From: Harmonia axyridis
Lineage: Eukaryota; Arthropoda; Insecta; Coleoptera; Coccinellidae
Assembly (NCBI RefSeq): GCF_914767665.1
Contig: NC_059508.1
Coordinates: 8,556,001 to 8,620,000, forward strand
Direction: 5' to 3'
Length of the DNA stretch: 64,000 bases
Shown: in pieces, positions 37,258 through 49,916 of the stretch
How positions within the stretch are numbered: the stretch's first letter is position 1
Layout: every line of letters begins with the position of its first letter
Notes under the pieces: generated by a model
The model's input: the letters and a program-made list of their open reading frames with translations, nothing else
What the model was told of the DNA's origin: nothing
Databases searched by the model: none
Translations under genes and position numbers: made by a program

Positions 37258-37640
37258 TACAGTGTTCCAAAAAAAGAAAAATGAGAGATTCCTTGGATGA
37301 TTTTAAGAAAAAAGTCCTACAAACAAATGCTTTGTTTTCGAGATACAGGGTGATTTTTTTGTTATGATTACACAGTTCATCGAATCCTTTTTAAATTTTC
37401 GCTACAGATTGGTAAATGAGTACCAGAACTTAATTAATTTATTCCTCGCAGCTAACTAACTAGATCCTCATGATAATTTGGATTTTCCTTAAGATTACTA
37501 GGGAATTGTTTGACATTTATTTTCTCTAAATCGGTAGCAAATACGACAAAACTACAAGAAACCAAATAGTGTAGTTCAGAACCAATGTTTCTCTTCACAT
37601 TTTTCTAAAATACCAGTGGTTCACCAAAAAAAAGTTCTGT
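37258..37640. repeat. Left part of a CAGGGTG-ended DNA repeat
   Basis: The start TACAGTGTTCC...GAGAGATTCCTTGGATGATTTT matches the left end of the complete element at 49257. Internal blocks 'TTTTCGAGATACAGG', 'ATCGAATC' and 'AATCGGTAGCAAATACGACAA' are shared. Homology fades after about 37640. Confidence 0.65.
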
Positions 37641-38352
37641 ATTATTTCAATTTTCATTTCTAACTCTGTAAATAATAGTATTGTTTAATCGACTATTGGC
37701 CAACGCGATACTCAACTAATCAAATTTTGAGATTTTATTCTTCACTACCTTTTATACCTGTTTCCGTATGTACATATTTTATTTAAAAAGTACTTCATAA
37801 TATTCGACTATAGTATAAAACGAAGAACTAACGATCACAAGTGGATACATAAGATTTTTTTTTTGTCCGATCAGAAAAGATTTTACCGATTTGTGTTTCT
37901 TTTTCAGAAATTATACTCATTTTCATAAAAGTTTTTTTCCCAAATAACTTTAAGTATTGCCAAAATGATGCAATCGCTGGAAATTATGTACAAAATACCC
38001 AATAAAAAATAACCGAATACAAAATTTTTTGAACATCAGTGTTCGAGTTACTAGATACGTTTCGAAATTGAATCTGAAAGATTAATAAAAAAATGCGTTT
38101 TGCGGAAATTATTCAAAAAACCTTTTATTTAATGATATACACATGATATATAATGGTTCAAGTTTATAAGTACGATTTCGAGCAACAAAAATTATTATAA
38201 TTGTAGGGAATCTATCAATAATAATTATATTTCATTTCAGTAGTAACTTTCAGAATTAGAATTAATCAATTCGATTCAAGATTATCAATATCTATAAATC
38301 TGAAATAATCAGCCACAAGGCCGTAGAAATGGGAGGGTACTGGGGGTACCCC

Positions 38353-38982
38353 AAAATTTTGAACCTCAAAATGCACTTTGCGAAAACATGAAAAGAGAAC
38401 AGGAACACATGATACCTGAGGAGGTATCATTTAGTAGAAATCTACTTTTTTTGATAGATCGCATTTCCATGAATTTTAGTAGGAAGAAATCAGTAGTAAA
38501 TTTAAGAAATCTAACCGAGACGGTTAGATTCCTAAAATCTACCGACTGATTTCTTCCTGTACTTTCTGATTTTAGAAATCTAACCGTCCCGGTTAGATTC
38601 CTAAAATCTACCAACTGATTTCTTCCTGTACTTTCTGATTTTAGAAATCTAACCGAGACGGCTAGATTCCTAAAATCTACCGACTGATTTCTTCCTGTAC
38701 TTTCTGATTATAGAAATCTAACCGAGACGGTTAGATTCCTAAAATCTACCGACTGATTTCTTCCTGTACTTTCTTCTGATTTTAGAAATCTAACCGTCTG
38801 GGTTAGATTTCTAAAATCTACTACTGATTTCTTCCTACTAAAAATTCATGGAAATGCGATCTATCAAAAAAAGTAGATTTCTACTAAATGATACCTCTTT
38901 AGGTATCATGTGTTCCTGATACAAACATCTCTTTTCCAGTGTTCGCAAAGTGCACTAAGCACATTTTGAGGTTCAAAATTCG
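38353..38982. repeat. Hairpin-rich foldback element with a tandem-repeat core
   Basis: The left arm (about 38353-38501) and right arm (about 38825-38982) are inverted copies of about 150 bp. They share AATTTTGAACCTCAAAATG, GGAACACATGATACCT and GATAGATCGCATTTCCATGA with their reverse complements. Between them are five tandem units with a period of 69, 69, 69 and 72 bp (TAACCG at 38512, 38581, 38650, 38719 and 38791). Every unit contains a near-perfect palindrome of the form AATCTAACCG-nnn-CGGTTAGATT. Each arm also has a small hairpin GATACCT...AGGTATC. No protein is encoded: minus-strand open frames such as 38614-38366 are translations of the repeats. Confidence 0.85.
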
Positions 38983-39149
38983 AATTCAATATCAGGAACA
39001 TAGGGTAATCGAGAAGGTAAATGGTGCAGAGAAAATTAATAGACATATAACACAGAAAATATGTATATGTATGATAAGTTGCCTGCAGAGAAAATTTCCT
39101 ACGTCTCTATTATTATACCTTCTTAGGCATTATACCTTAGGATATAGAT

Positions 39150-39571
39150 AGATTGTTTGAAATTTTTTTCTCCAAATCAATAGCAGAAACAATAAAACTA
39201 CAAGAAACCAAAAAGTGTACTGGACCAAAAATACTTTCTACTTTTTTCTAAACAAGTAGTCCACCGACCACCATAAAACAAAAAACCTGGAGAAAATAAT
39301 TAAGCGGGCACTGTTCTAGAAAAAAAATCACCATGTAGATTTGCATTCAAAATTAGCATGATGAAAGTCTTGTATTAGAATCTCTATGTCAAATTTGAGT
39401 TAAATATCTTGTGGGAAAGTGCTAGTAGAAAAAAACTTGAAAAAAAAATAGAGTAGGACCACAAAATACAAAGCGTTTGGGGACTCATGTTTAAAGGACT
39501 TAGTTTTTCTTCAAATGATCCGAGGAATCTGTCATTTTCGTTTGAAATTCAAATTTCAGGAAGATCCTGTA
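39150..39571. repeat. Right part of a CAGGGTG-ended DNA repeat
   Basis: The block at about 39150-39290 (AGAAACAATAAAACTACAAG, AGTCCACC) matches the interior of the complete element at 49257. The end near 39512-39571, with 'GGAATCTGTCATTTTCGTTTG' and GGAAGATCCTGTA, corresponds to its right terminal repeat. The left part at 37258-37640 contains the same interior block, so these are two partial copies rather than one split element. Confidence 0.6.
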
Positions 39572-40763
39572 TAAATGGCATATAATGTTAATTAATCGTT
39601 AAGTCAAGTCAAAATGTAGCTCGATTATTGCCTTTCATATATTCAAAACCTAGAAGTTATTCTGGAGACATACTTTGTTGATCTCAGATTTCCCTCTAGT
39701 TAAGCTATTTAGTATTTCCAGTTTTTCATCAATGTAGTGTTAGTCCTATGAATCTCGAGTATCTATGGCGCTAGCAGAATTTTAAGCATGAAAACGGATA
39801 AAATGATACCTTTTATTTTCTTTTTTGAATAATTCGAAATCAGGATTATATTCCAACGACATCATTTGTTTGTGATTAGGCCACAGAGACTCCAAGGCCT
39901 GCACAGGTGTCCAAACTATGAAGAGAACTGCTAAAAGTTAAAATGCATACCTCTCGGTCATCATATGCTCCTAATACATATTTCTGTTGCCAAATGCGAT
40001 TTTGGTGTGTGGTGGTTGTCAGCAGTGGGAACCAAATAAAATCAATAAAACCCCAAAAACTTATTTACCCGTCTATATACAATGAATTTTTTCTTTTAAT
40101 ATTCCATTAGTTTGTTCTGTTTTTATCAGTTCGAACAGATTAAAAAATTTTCTAAATTTATACTTCGATTATCGATAGATTAATATTAAAATTATGAATA
40201 CATACACTGAATTTCCAAACAATATTCTGAAAATGAAAAAACACTGGCGTGTAGTCAAAATCTTTTCTACGCTTGTTCGAATTCCTAATCATTTGATTTT
40301 CCGCTTCATTATTGGTAGGTTTTGAATTCTTAGAACGAATCTGAAGTCAAAACTTTCTAACCTGTGTTATAGTTATAACCATGAAAACATAAGAATGAAA
40401 CGGATACTTTCAAAACAATGTTATTTTTTTGAAATAAATAATAAATAAATAAAATAATCGTTTCATAGAAAACGAAAAAGCAAATAAAAATAATAAATGT
40501 ATGCTAGTATTTTCCGTGCCTTTATACTTATGTCGCCATTATCGTGTACACGGCAAACTAATGGACGGACATAATTGACTTTGACCTCAAATTCTTCATG
40601 GACACCTTTCGGCTCAAATTCCGAAAATTATAGACATTTTGGCAGAAGTTACCTAAAACAAGACCGCCAAAAAAGCATACTCGCTTCAGGACAATTTTAA
40701 AGTCTTTGATTCGTTAAAGTGATTGGTAATGGTGTTGAATCTCTAGAAAATACAATGTATTTC
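39572..40763. other. AT-rich intergenic sequence, nothing recognised
   Basis: This lies between the repeat cluster and the 3' end of the convergent minus-strand gene. No exon could be supported. Confidence 0.4.
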
Positions 40764-40769
40764 TTTATT
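40764..40769 (-). terminator. Poly(A) signal of the minus-strand membrane-protein gene
   Basis: TTTATT on the plus strand is AATAAA on the gene's strand, about 41 nt beyond its TAA stop (40812-40810). Confidence 0.55.
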
Positions 40770-40809
40770 TTTTCCTTAAATAATATACCTTAAATATCTA
40801 CATTGGCAA

Positions 40810-43800
40810 TTAAGTCTTTTTCGGTTTCTTCTTTACGTTTTTTGGATTCGTTTTGGCTACAGGCTGCTTTTTCTTACAAGGAATTGCTGTACATTTCAGT
40901 TCCTTTGTATATTTGTTTACTCTAGCGAATTGCTTACTCAAAGAACTTGGTGTTATCCTCCAAATGAATCTAAAACAATATTACAATTTATAATTTAATT
41001 AATATATTTCTAACTGCAAGACTGTATTCAGAAAATGTAATGGATATTAAAATGTAGTTGATTCAGCTTGAAAAATTGAAAATTCGTTAAAAAAATTTTT
41101 GTAACTCACTTAACAAATCTGTTTTCTTGCAAATTAAGGGACCTTGCAGTTTTGCTCAATTCACAAGCGAATCTCTCCCTACAGTCCTGTCCCTCGATTG
41201 CTTGTAAAGCTATTCTGGCAATATCTCCCAAATCTTGTTTTGCTTTAGTTTTATGTGGTTTGATGCCAAACTTTGGAAATATCAAAACTGACAATACAAA
41301 CATCACTGCCATACCTATGAAACCTGATATCGCCATAAACAATGGTTCGAGCTTATTATTTTTTTTATCACCATCCGCAGCTTTGGTCGTGGATATTTTA
41401 ACATTATGCTGTGAAAAGTTGCAGAAGTTCAGTCGGAAACTTTTTTGTTAAGACGAGATTTACCTGATGCGTATGTGTATGATAGTTGTAGTTTGGTTTC
41501 TGTTTTGGCTTTATATCATAATGTGGCTTATGGCTATGACTGTAATGGTGATCCTTCTGAAAAAAAATTATTGAGATTTTTCATTGTATGGTTCAAGAAA
41601 AAACAATGATCACATATATCTGGGTTGAAATATTTTAATTTTTTAATGTGGAATATGTTCAATGAAACCTATATCCTGTTCTGCCAGACCATGAAATGCA
41701 GATTTCTGGCTGAACAGGAAAATTGAATCCACCGATATAGCAATGCTAAAAATAATACATATATTGCCAGTAAATACACTGTTTTCTATTCCCATTGTAC
41801 TGCACCGTACGTATTTTAAATGCTTTTGAAGAAATAAATTTCACCCATGAAACAAAAACTAAGAAGTAATTTATGGCTAAACCTAATCTATTGAACAAGG
41901 ATGTCATTTCGGGACGCAGGCAATTGAACTATTCCAGTAACCTACTCGTCTTAGTAACAAAAAAGGATATTTCCATCAAACAATAGACTCATACAATAAA
42001 TACCAATTGATCACCAAATGAAACTGCACCAACAAATGTACGAGATGTGGAACATATTCTCATAACGGGAATTTATTTGTGGATGCATACCAATTCATTG
42101 AAAGAAGTTCCAAATGTTAGAACTCAAGCAATTATTGAATTATGAAAGCAGACGATCATTAAATTAAGTATGTATGTAGTTATATTCAGCTGCCAGTATA
42201 GGATCCTTTTTAGCTAATTTTTCAGTTTAATTTGGTGCTTTTAGTAACAGCTTCATAAAAAAACCGAAAAGATCTGCAGATATGTCCTACTTAGAGTAAC
42301 ATCTTAAATGTAGAGCAATTATCGTTCTATGTCGATCAAAAATAGGTCAGAAAAAAAATTCTTGTCTGAAATCTGATCTATGATAAGAGAAAACCAAAAA
42401 CGCCAGTGCTACATAGTCGAAGCTTCGAATATATTTATTTTCATTGTAATCATCAACTGTGACGATACATATGCATAAATTAATTAAGAATAATATGCAT
42501 ATGCAATATATGAGGTAAACCCAGTTTCGTCTTTTTTGATAGCTCAAGTAAGTTCTGTTTTAATATCGTTATAAACAAAATCTGAAACACCCCACTGGGT
42601 CCGTTAGTTGGTTCTTTCAGAATTTCGAACTAGAGGATATCTAAATATCATACGATGCACAACGATTTTTTTATTCAAGTCGATAATAAAGATAATAATA
42701 AATTAAGATAAATATTAACCCGATTTCATTCAAATTCAGGTTGACTTTAGAGTTATTTAGATTTGCTAATTGATTCAGTCTACAGGCCTGGGGTCAACAT
42801 ATAGATATTAATCATACACCTATTTTGAGGCTGCAAATCGTGTGAGATTATTTTCATTAGATATTTTAGACACTAAGAAAATCGAATATATCAAGGTCAT
42901 TCGCGTAATTATTGTGCGATCAGCAAGAGCTATGCAAAATGTGAACACAAAAATGATTTAAAAACGGCATACCATCTCCTAATGAAGTAATTGAACGAGT
43001 CATTATATCCAAAAGAACGGTGATCCACAAATGGTTTTACCTACTTACTTCGGAAGGCTGTGAAGTAATTTCGTCCAAAAAACTCTTAATGGGATAATAA
43101 TAATAATAATAGCCAGTCTCGTCTGCATGTGAATCTTCAACATCACCAGATGGATGTCTGTTTTGTTCTGAATCCTCTACTTCATGTATGGCAGCATTTA
43201 CGTAAGTGTCCTCTCCAGTTTCAAGTTGAACAGTATGGCCTTTAGATACCTATAAATGAAGAGCCCTAAATTGGTTGAACTAAGCATAAAAATAAACTGT
43301 TTGTCACCAAAATTCCAAAAAAGTACATTTTAGAGTGTTGCTATTTGTTTGACTCTAAATTTCAACATTTTCAATGAAAAATATCCCTTCTACAGTTCTA
43401 CATTGAGATCTAACAGGCCAATTGAAAATTCCGCGGTCTACCAGAGTGAAACACATTTTTTTTGGCGAAATTCGATTTTATTATTCAACATTGTTGACTT
43501 CGAGGGCGATACAGCGATTATAGCGATCTTTTCGATACAATTTTCGTAGTACGATTTGTCTTTCGCTTCAAAATAGGCCTCAGTTTCGGCGATTACTTCT
43601 TCATTGGCGCTAAATTTCTTTCCAAAGAGCTTTCTTTTGGAGTCTGAGAACAGGAAAAAGTCGCTGGGGGCAGATCTGGCGAATACGGTGGATGCAGTAG
43701 CAATTCGAAGACTAATTCATGAAATTTTGCCACTGTTTTTATCGATTTGTGACACGGCGCATTGCCTTGTTGAAACAGCACTTTTTTTCTTCAAATGGGG

Positions 43801-45462
43801 CCTTTTTTTAATGATTTCATCCTTTAAACGATCCAATAACGCTATATAATGGTCGCTGTTGATGGTCTGACCCTTTCGGAGGTAATCAATGAATATTTTA
43901 CCCTGCTCATTCCAGAGTACTGATGCCATAACCTTGCCAGCTGACTGTTGTGTTTTTCCTAGCTTTGGATTCGGTTCATCGTGTGCAGTCCACTCAGCTG
44001 ACTGTCGATTCGACTCCGAAGTGAAATGATGGAGCCATGTTACATCCATTGTCACATATCGACGCAAAAATTCAGGTTTATTGCACTTAACAGCTTCAAA
44101 CACTGCTCAGAATGATTAACCCGTTGTTGCAACTGATCGATTGTGAGCTCGCGCGGCACCCATTTTCCACACAGCTTTCTCATGTACAAATATTCGTGAA
44201 TGATATGTTGTACACGTTCAGATGATATCCTCACAATGTCTGCTATCTCGATCAACTTCACTTTACGGTCATTCAAAATTATTTTGTGAACTTTTTTAAT
44301 TTTTTTTCGTCGTTGACAGCCTCTTTTGAGCGTCCACTGCGTTCGCCGTCTTCGGTGCACATTTCACCACGTTTAAACTTAGCATACTAATCAATGATGG
44401 TTGATACTTCTGGTGCAGACATCGGAAACTCTTCATCAATAAGCCAAGATTTTGCTTCAGCTGTATTTTTCCCTTCAAAAAGCAATATTTTATCAGCACA
44501 CGAAACGCATTTTCTTCATATTTTTTCGAATAATAAAAGTAGCTACACTCACAACGCAATATCTCGCAAACTAATGGTCGGACTGCTGTGAAATTTTGAC
44601 TCGTATCATTTGAAAGTTGGTACTAACTAAAAATCATATAATAGTATCGCCATCTGTGCATCAGACCGGGGACTTTTCAATTGGCCTAATATCCAGAGCT
44701 ATATAAGAGAAATATAAGTACCAAGAAAAGCTAATTCAAATAATACTTGAGTAAATGTTGCTGACGGATATGCCAAATAAAATTTACAAAAAGAAAAGAT
44801 GGATGATTTTTCTGAAATGACTTTGATTCTTAATAACGAAACATTGATTATTAGAGAATATATACGTCTAATGCGATTAAAAAGATTGATCACTTCTGTT
44901 TTGGACAAGTAAATTACCAGTCAATTCACTTGCTGTCAGACATGAAAAACCTGAATCAATCAATCACATACTCTCTATTAAACAAATGCAACTAGCACGA
45001 TCTGAAATTAGGCATATTTAGATCTATCCGATTAAGGTCTAACAGTTGTTTTCCGTTCAATTTTTTTTTTCGTACTGGTCTAAATTGAAAGAAAAACTAG
45101 TGCGACTGGTTGATGATGTTTTCCATTCCAGTTTGAACTGGTTATTTTTATTAATCTGATAACACTCTGTTTGATTGTTATATACTGACCGCTTCTTGGT
45201 ACAAAGATGCCAATTCCCCCTTGGTCAAAGACAGCTCAGGAACATCGCCTTTCTGTGCTCTTCGGTTAATATATTGCTCTGGGGCAATTGTTGAAAAAAC
45301 ATCATCTTGAGTTCTGTCTATGTTCACTATTCTTCTTGCTGTTGATCTGTCTTTCAACGCTTTCAAGTCTCTTATTACATTACGTAGGTATTGGGCACTT
45401 TCTTGAGTTGTTGTTATTTTTACACTAGTCAGGAACAATAGGAAAATAACGAAATATGGCAT
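40810..45462 (-). CDS. Uncharacterised secreted-pathway single-pass membrane protein (five coding exons, 341 aa)
   Basis: Coding exons on the minus strand: 45462-45190, 43249-43049, 41556-41464, 41408-41110, 40969-40810. All junctions are GT-AG and phases fit, giving 341 codons plus stop. The start ATG lies one base after a strong acceptor (TTTCATTCTTTGCAG), so a non-coding first exon is expected upstream. Residues 1-20 (MPYFVIFLLFLTSVK...) form a signal peptide. Exon 2 is acidic and ends in six consecutive Tyr codons. Exon 3 is His/Lys/Tyr-rich (HTHTHQ). Exon 4 carries a membrane segment at about 213-233, then DCRERFACELSKTAR. The last exon is Lys-rich. The predicted topology is extracellular N-terminal part, cytoplasmic basic tail. 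I do not recognise the family. The second intron from the 3' end is only 55 bp, while the first coding intron (1.94 kb) holds a mariner. Confidence 0.8.
43413..44689 (-). mobile_element. Himar1-like mariner, full length with both ends, inactivated
   Basis: This 1277-bp element is bounded by TA (43411-43412 and 44690-44691). The 3' end reads ACAGGCCAATTGAAAATTCC, and the 5' end (minus strand) reads TTAGGCCAATTGAAAAGTCC. Transposase blocks on the minus strand in order: an N-terminal FRVLIKYCFLKGK (44.53 kb), KKVHKIILNDRKVKLIEIAD, KWVPRELTID, RRYVTMDVTWLHHFT, SAGKVMASVLW and YSPDLPPATFSCSQ. Four open frames are separated by frameshifts, the MDE motif reads MDV and SPSDFF is lost, so it is inactive. 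It sits in the first coding intron of the minus-strand membrane-protein gene, in the same orientation. Confidence 0.92.
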
Positions 45463-45469
45463 TCTGCAA

Positions 45470-48400
45470 AGAATGAAATCAATTAGACCATCATTCATCC
45501 AATGTATTCACAAAAAAAAAAATCAAGAGCGTCAGGAGCTCATGCGTCTCTTGCTCCCTTAGGGACTATAGAACCAATGAAGAACCAGGTTATTTTTGCC
45601 GTTTAGTATATCTAAATGAAAGTTTCTGATATTCGGTATTAACATTCGAGTGATTATTAACAAACTAAATTTAAACCTAGACGAATGTTTTGTTTCGAAA
45701 ATATTAGGTATTTTTTCAAGATTCTTCCAGAATTCTATATGATTCTAGTGATTACTAGTCTGCGAGATACTGGGTTTCATATATAGATTTTGATTTTTGC
45801 AAAAATTTTTCAATTCCTAATTGAAAATTGGCAATACTACATTTTTGAGGATGCAAATTGTTAATAATGCTAATAAGTATTTGCTAATATGCTACCAATT
45901 CTTCGGTAACCAATGAGTTACATGAATCAAACAAGAGTAAATTTTTCAATAGAATTAAACCCTTTTTTTATTATTTTACTCAAGTTCAGCCGAAAAATGT
46001 TGCTTCAAATTACTTAACACAACCAAATGGCAATCCTCATCCTAAAAAGTGTATACCTTAAATTGTCAATTTTCAAATATAAATTGTAAAAACATGAAAA
46101 ATTATCGCAAGAATCAGAACCCGCATATTTAAACTTTAAACACCCAGTATCTCGGATACACGCAATATTTAAAGAAGGTATATTAGGCAGATTAATCAAG
46201 ATTGGACATTCTTAATGAATCACCCTGTATGATCACAAAATCTCAAGTCGAGATCGAATGTGTTGTCACTGAAATAGTCAGTATTTTTTCCAATAATCTT
46301 CTACAATTTTCTCTGGTTCTGGTGATCTAGCCTGAAATTTCTGTTTCTAGGTTCTCCATTCAAAAGTTACTATGTTTACGAGGAACGAGCGTCTAAAAAT
46401 GTTCAACGTTTTTTACCGAACATAATTTTGGCATATGTTTGTTGATTAGTGTTTCTGAATTAGTTCATGAATTTTGGTACCATTGTGTGAGTAAAAATTC
46501 AAAGTAGGTACCTAATGAAAATATAAATATACATTATTTTTACCCATATCCACCCACTGTATTGTTCTAGTTCCACATCAAAGTGGAGAATTACATTTCC
46601 GGTTTTTTTCCACAAAAACCAAATGATGTAATTTCTCTTCTTCTAGTACTTATTTGGTGAATCCGGTTCATGTTTTTCGACTTATAAATATGTATCTAAC
46701 TCGGTCATTCACATAGATCAGAGTCAATGGGAGATAAACGTCACAAATATTGTGTGCCAGTTGTTACAGCATGAAGAAAGTTCTTCTAGAGTCATGATAT
46801 CAATTGTGGAAGAAATGGTGTGTACGAGACGAGTAAAAGAGGATTGCCATATTATGGTATCATCCATTCTAATTACGCTCAGACATATAATGATGTTAAA
46901 TCGTTCAAGTGTTTGACTCTGCACAATTTGCAATTAAGAGAATCAGACTGTTTTCAACAATGGAATCGTTTGCAATTACGACCAGATTTATGAATTTTTC
47001 AAGCCGAAAAAGAGCGAATTAGGGGAGAAGTAGATCGCATTCGACGTTCTCGTTTCAATTTTTTTTTTCTTGAAGAAAAAATTAAATTCAAAAAGTCTGC
47101 ATTTTCGGAATGCACAAAAAATTAATAAAAAATACATAGGTACAATCTCCAAGGGTGCAATTGACGCATGAACGGATGAGTGCTCAAAAGCTTTTGACTT
47201 CAAATCACTTTTTTCGATATTCTGCTTGAATTTTCTATGATTCTGTTAATGCAATCAACACGAAATTTTGAATAAGTGTGTATTTTTCATTCATTCGCAT
47301 AACCTGAACTGAATCTATTGTCATTAAGTAATTATAGTTTTTTTTCGATATTCTCCTTGAATTTTCTTCGTTTATTTCGGAGAATTTTTTAATGCTATAC
47401 AATCGATTTGAATATATATTTTGAATTCGATTGACACACTTGTGGTATATTTTTGCTTGAACTAACTTTCAAATTACTGTTTCAATAGTGAAGTTCATAC
47501 TCAAATTTGAAATTACAATTAATTGAAAATAATTAAATTTAAGAATTAAATTCTCTACTTTTAATTAGAGAGAATGATAGTAAATATTCAGTCAGTAGTG
47601 TTATCAAGCAGTTTGTAATGCACCTGTACCCAATATGGCCTAGACCTCAATATTGCCTAAACACTTGATCTCAATATGTACGTGATGGATTCCCCTGATG
47701 GTGTTTGCACTACGTTCACAATTTTTTTTTTTTTTTTTTGAGTGATCTTATTCATTTGCACGCAACAATCGGTGCACGTCTGTTCTCTGGGAACCAAATA
47801 ATCAGAAGCGCCTTTGTTTGTAGTAGCCTGATCTAATTTTGTACGGGTAACTAACTTTTTTTTTTTTGATAATTACGTAGGCTTGGTCAAAAATTTATTA
47901 TTGTACCTTTATTGAACATATTTTCTTTGCATTTCAAGGATATGATCATTTTTAATTTTCTTACTGCATGCCTATTCAATTCAAATGAATTAAATTGCCT
48001 ATTCACCAAAGTGGTAGCGTCTCAAAAATTCTCAAAACAGTTTAGAAGCTGTCAAAAAATCTGTAAAAAATGATTCCTGGTTTTTTTTCAATTTGCAATG
48101 AAGATGAGAAGACAGGTATGTGAATATGTGCATATGGCTGAAATGTGAATAATCAATTATTTATGATGATATGAGTAGGCCATTTAAGGTAAATGCACTA
48201 CCCAATATAACCTAACTGACTTTTCATCATCTTATGTTTTCCTTTCGTTTTCTATTATATCAATTCACTTGAAATTTGTATTTTAACCCTTCAAAAACAC
48301 AACATTTCACCCCTATACATCGATCTATTAAATCTTACAATAATTGAAGAAAATCAAAGGTTATACCGACTATTTCAAGAAAAAACCGAACATTCCTCTC

Positions 48401-49256
48401 AAACGTATCTACATTTTTTAAAGAGTATTTAAGTATAAATAACGAAGAAAAAATTCGAAAATGAATTCAAAACTTGAAATTGAATCTTTTTCTGCGTGGA
48501 TTTCTGTGACTATTCAGCATTGGTCTTCATTACAGACAACCACCCTATTCATGTTGCCTTTTTGTGATTGGATTTTCGGTATTGGAAATAATAAACCTTT
48601 GTCTATTGTTTGCAGTATTCAAGGTCTCAAACCATTCAAAGAAAATATAACAGAATACATAAATATATATTCTGGTAGAAGTGAGTAGACATAAACGTTG
48701 ATGTAATAATGATCTATCTTCAACTGATTCTTCGATAATGTTGATACTGTTAGTGATGACATAGCAGAAATCTTCAAGGATTACTTTTGGCAATATTCTT
48801 CATATGCAGACATGAATGATGATGATGAACAGAAAAGAATGTAGATTCTGAATGCGCAGAAGAAATAATGTTAAGTATCTAGTTATTCTTTTTCAACTGT
48901 TAAATGAAGATAAAAATGTTGGTAAAAATTGAAGAATATAAATAGCAACATATATTTACACATATAGAACTTGTTCATTCCTGATAAAATTTCTGAATTT
49001 CCAAACACTGAGTTTGGTTAATTAAGAGATAGAAAAATGAGTTCAGAAAGGTATCGAAATACCTGAAACAGAAGGTCCTCACATAAAATATTGCCTATAT
49101 TAGTATGTAAATCAAATGAAAAGAGGTTATTTGATTGGAAGTCAGCAGTAGCATCAAGTAGTTAAAGTGCTTGTACATGTACAGTTCAGAGTAACGTAGG
49201 AAATAATATAATAATAAAGATTTACACTTTTTTATTGAAATGTTATTTTTTTTTTA
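45470..49256. other. AT-rich sequence upstream of the membrane-protein gene, no supported gene
   Basis: It should contain the promoter and non-coding first exon of the minus-strand gene, which I cannot place. A partly inverted pair of sequences (GATACTGGGT near 45765, its complement near 46143) ending in CACCCTGTA near 46224 suggests a decayed foldback. A run of about 19 T lies near 47733. The other open frames are not supported. Confidence 0.35.
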
Positions 49257-49916
49257 TACAGGATGTTCCTTAATTGGAGGTACAAACAAACATGAGAGAT
49301 TCCTTGGATAATTTTGCAGAAAAAAATCGTATAAACATCTCGCAAAAGCTTTGTTTTCGAGATACAGGTGTTCATAGTAGTTCTACTATTTTGTGATGAT
49401 TATACGACTTCATCGAATCATTATGAATCATTGTTACAGATCGGGAAAAATAGCACCAAACCAAAACTAATAATTAATTTATTCATCACACCTTACTCAC
49501 TGGATTTTGAGAATAATTTGAATTTTCCTCAGGATCTCGAGAGGATTGTTTGAAATTTTTATCGAAATCGGTAGCAGATACGACAAGTACTAGATCAAAG
49601 AATCTTTCCAATCTTTTCAAATAGCAGTGGTCCACCAAAAAGTTTTAGAGGAAAAAAGCGAGCACTGCCCCATAAAAAAATATCACCCTGCTGATTTTAA
49701 ATCGAAATTCGCACATCACGTGATTTAAACTTCAAATTGGAATATCTATGCCAAATTTCAAATTTTAATTAAATTATTTAAAGTGCAGAAGCTAATAGAA
49801 ATAACTTGAAAAAAAATTTAGCAACCTGTTACTTCAAAACTATAAGCGTTACTTAAAATTATCCGGGGAATCTCTCATTTTCGTTTGTACCTCCAATTTA
49901 TTAGGAACACCCTGTA
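49257..49916. repeat. CAGGGTG-type miniature inverted-repeat transposon (660 bp)
   Basis: The left end TACAGGATGTTCCTTAATTG and the right end, the inverse of TACAGGGTGTTCCTAATAAA, form terminal inverted repeats of about 48 bp. They continue through GGAGGTACAAACAAACATGAGAGATTCC, flanked by TA. There is no coding capacity. The element is the complete version of the partial copies at 37258-37640 and 39150-39571. Confidence 0.75.

Noticed and set aside
38366..38614. 82-codon minus-strand open frame with repeated VDFRNLT
   Set aside because: The repeated residues are the 69-bp tandem units read in one frame; there is no independent coding evidence.
47733..47751. Poly-T run as a possible retroposon tail
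   Set aside because: No adjacent LINE, SINE or processed gene sequence and no target duplication was seen.
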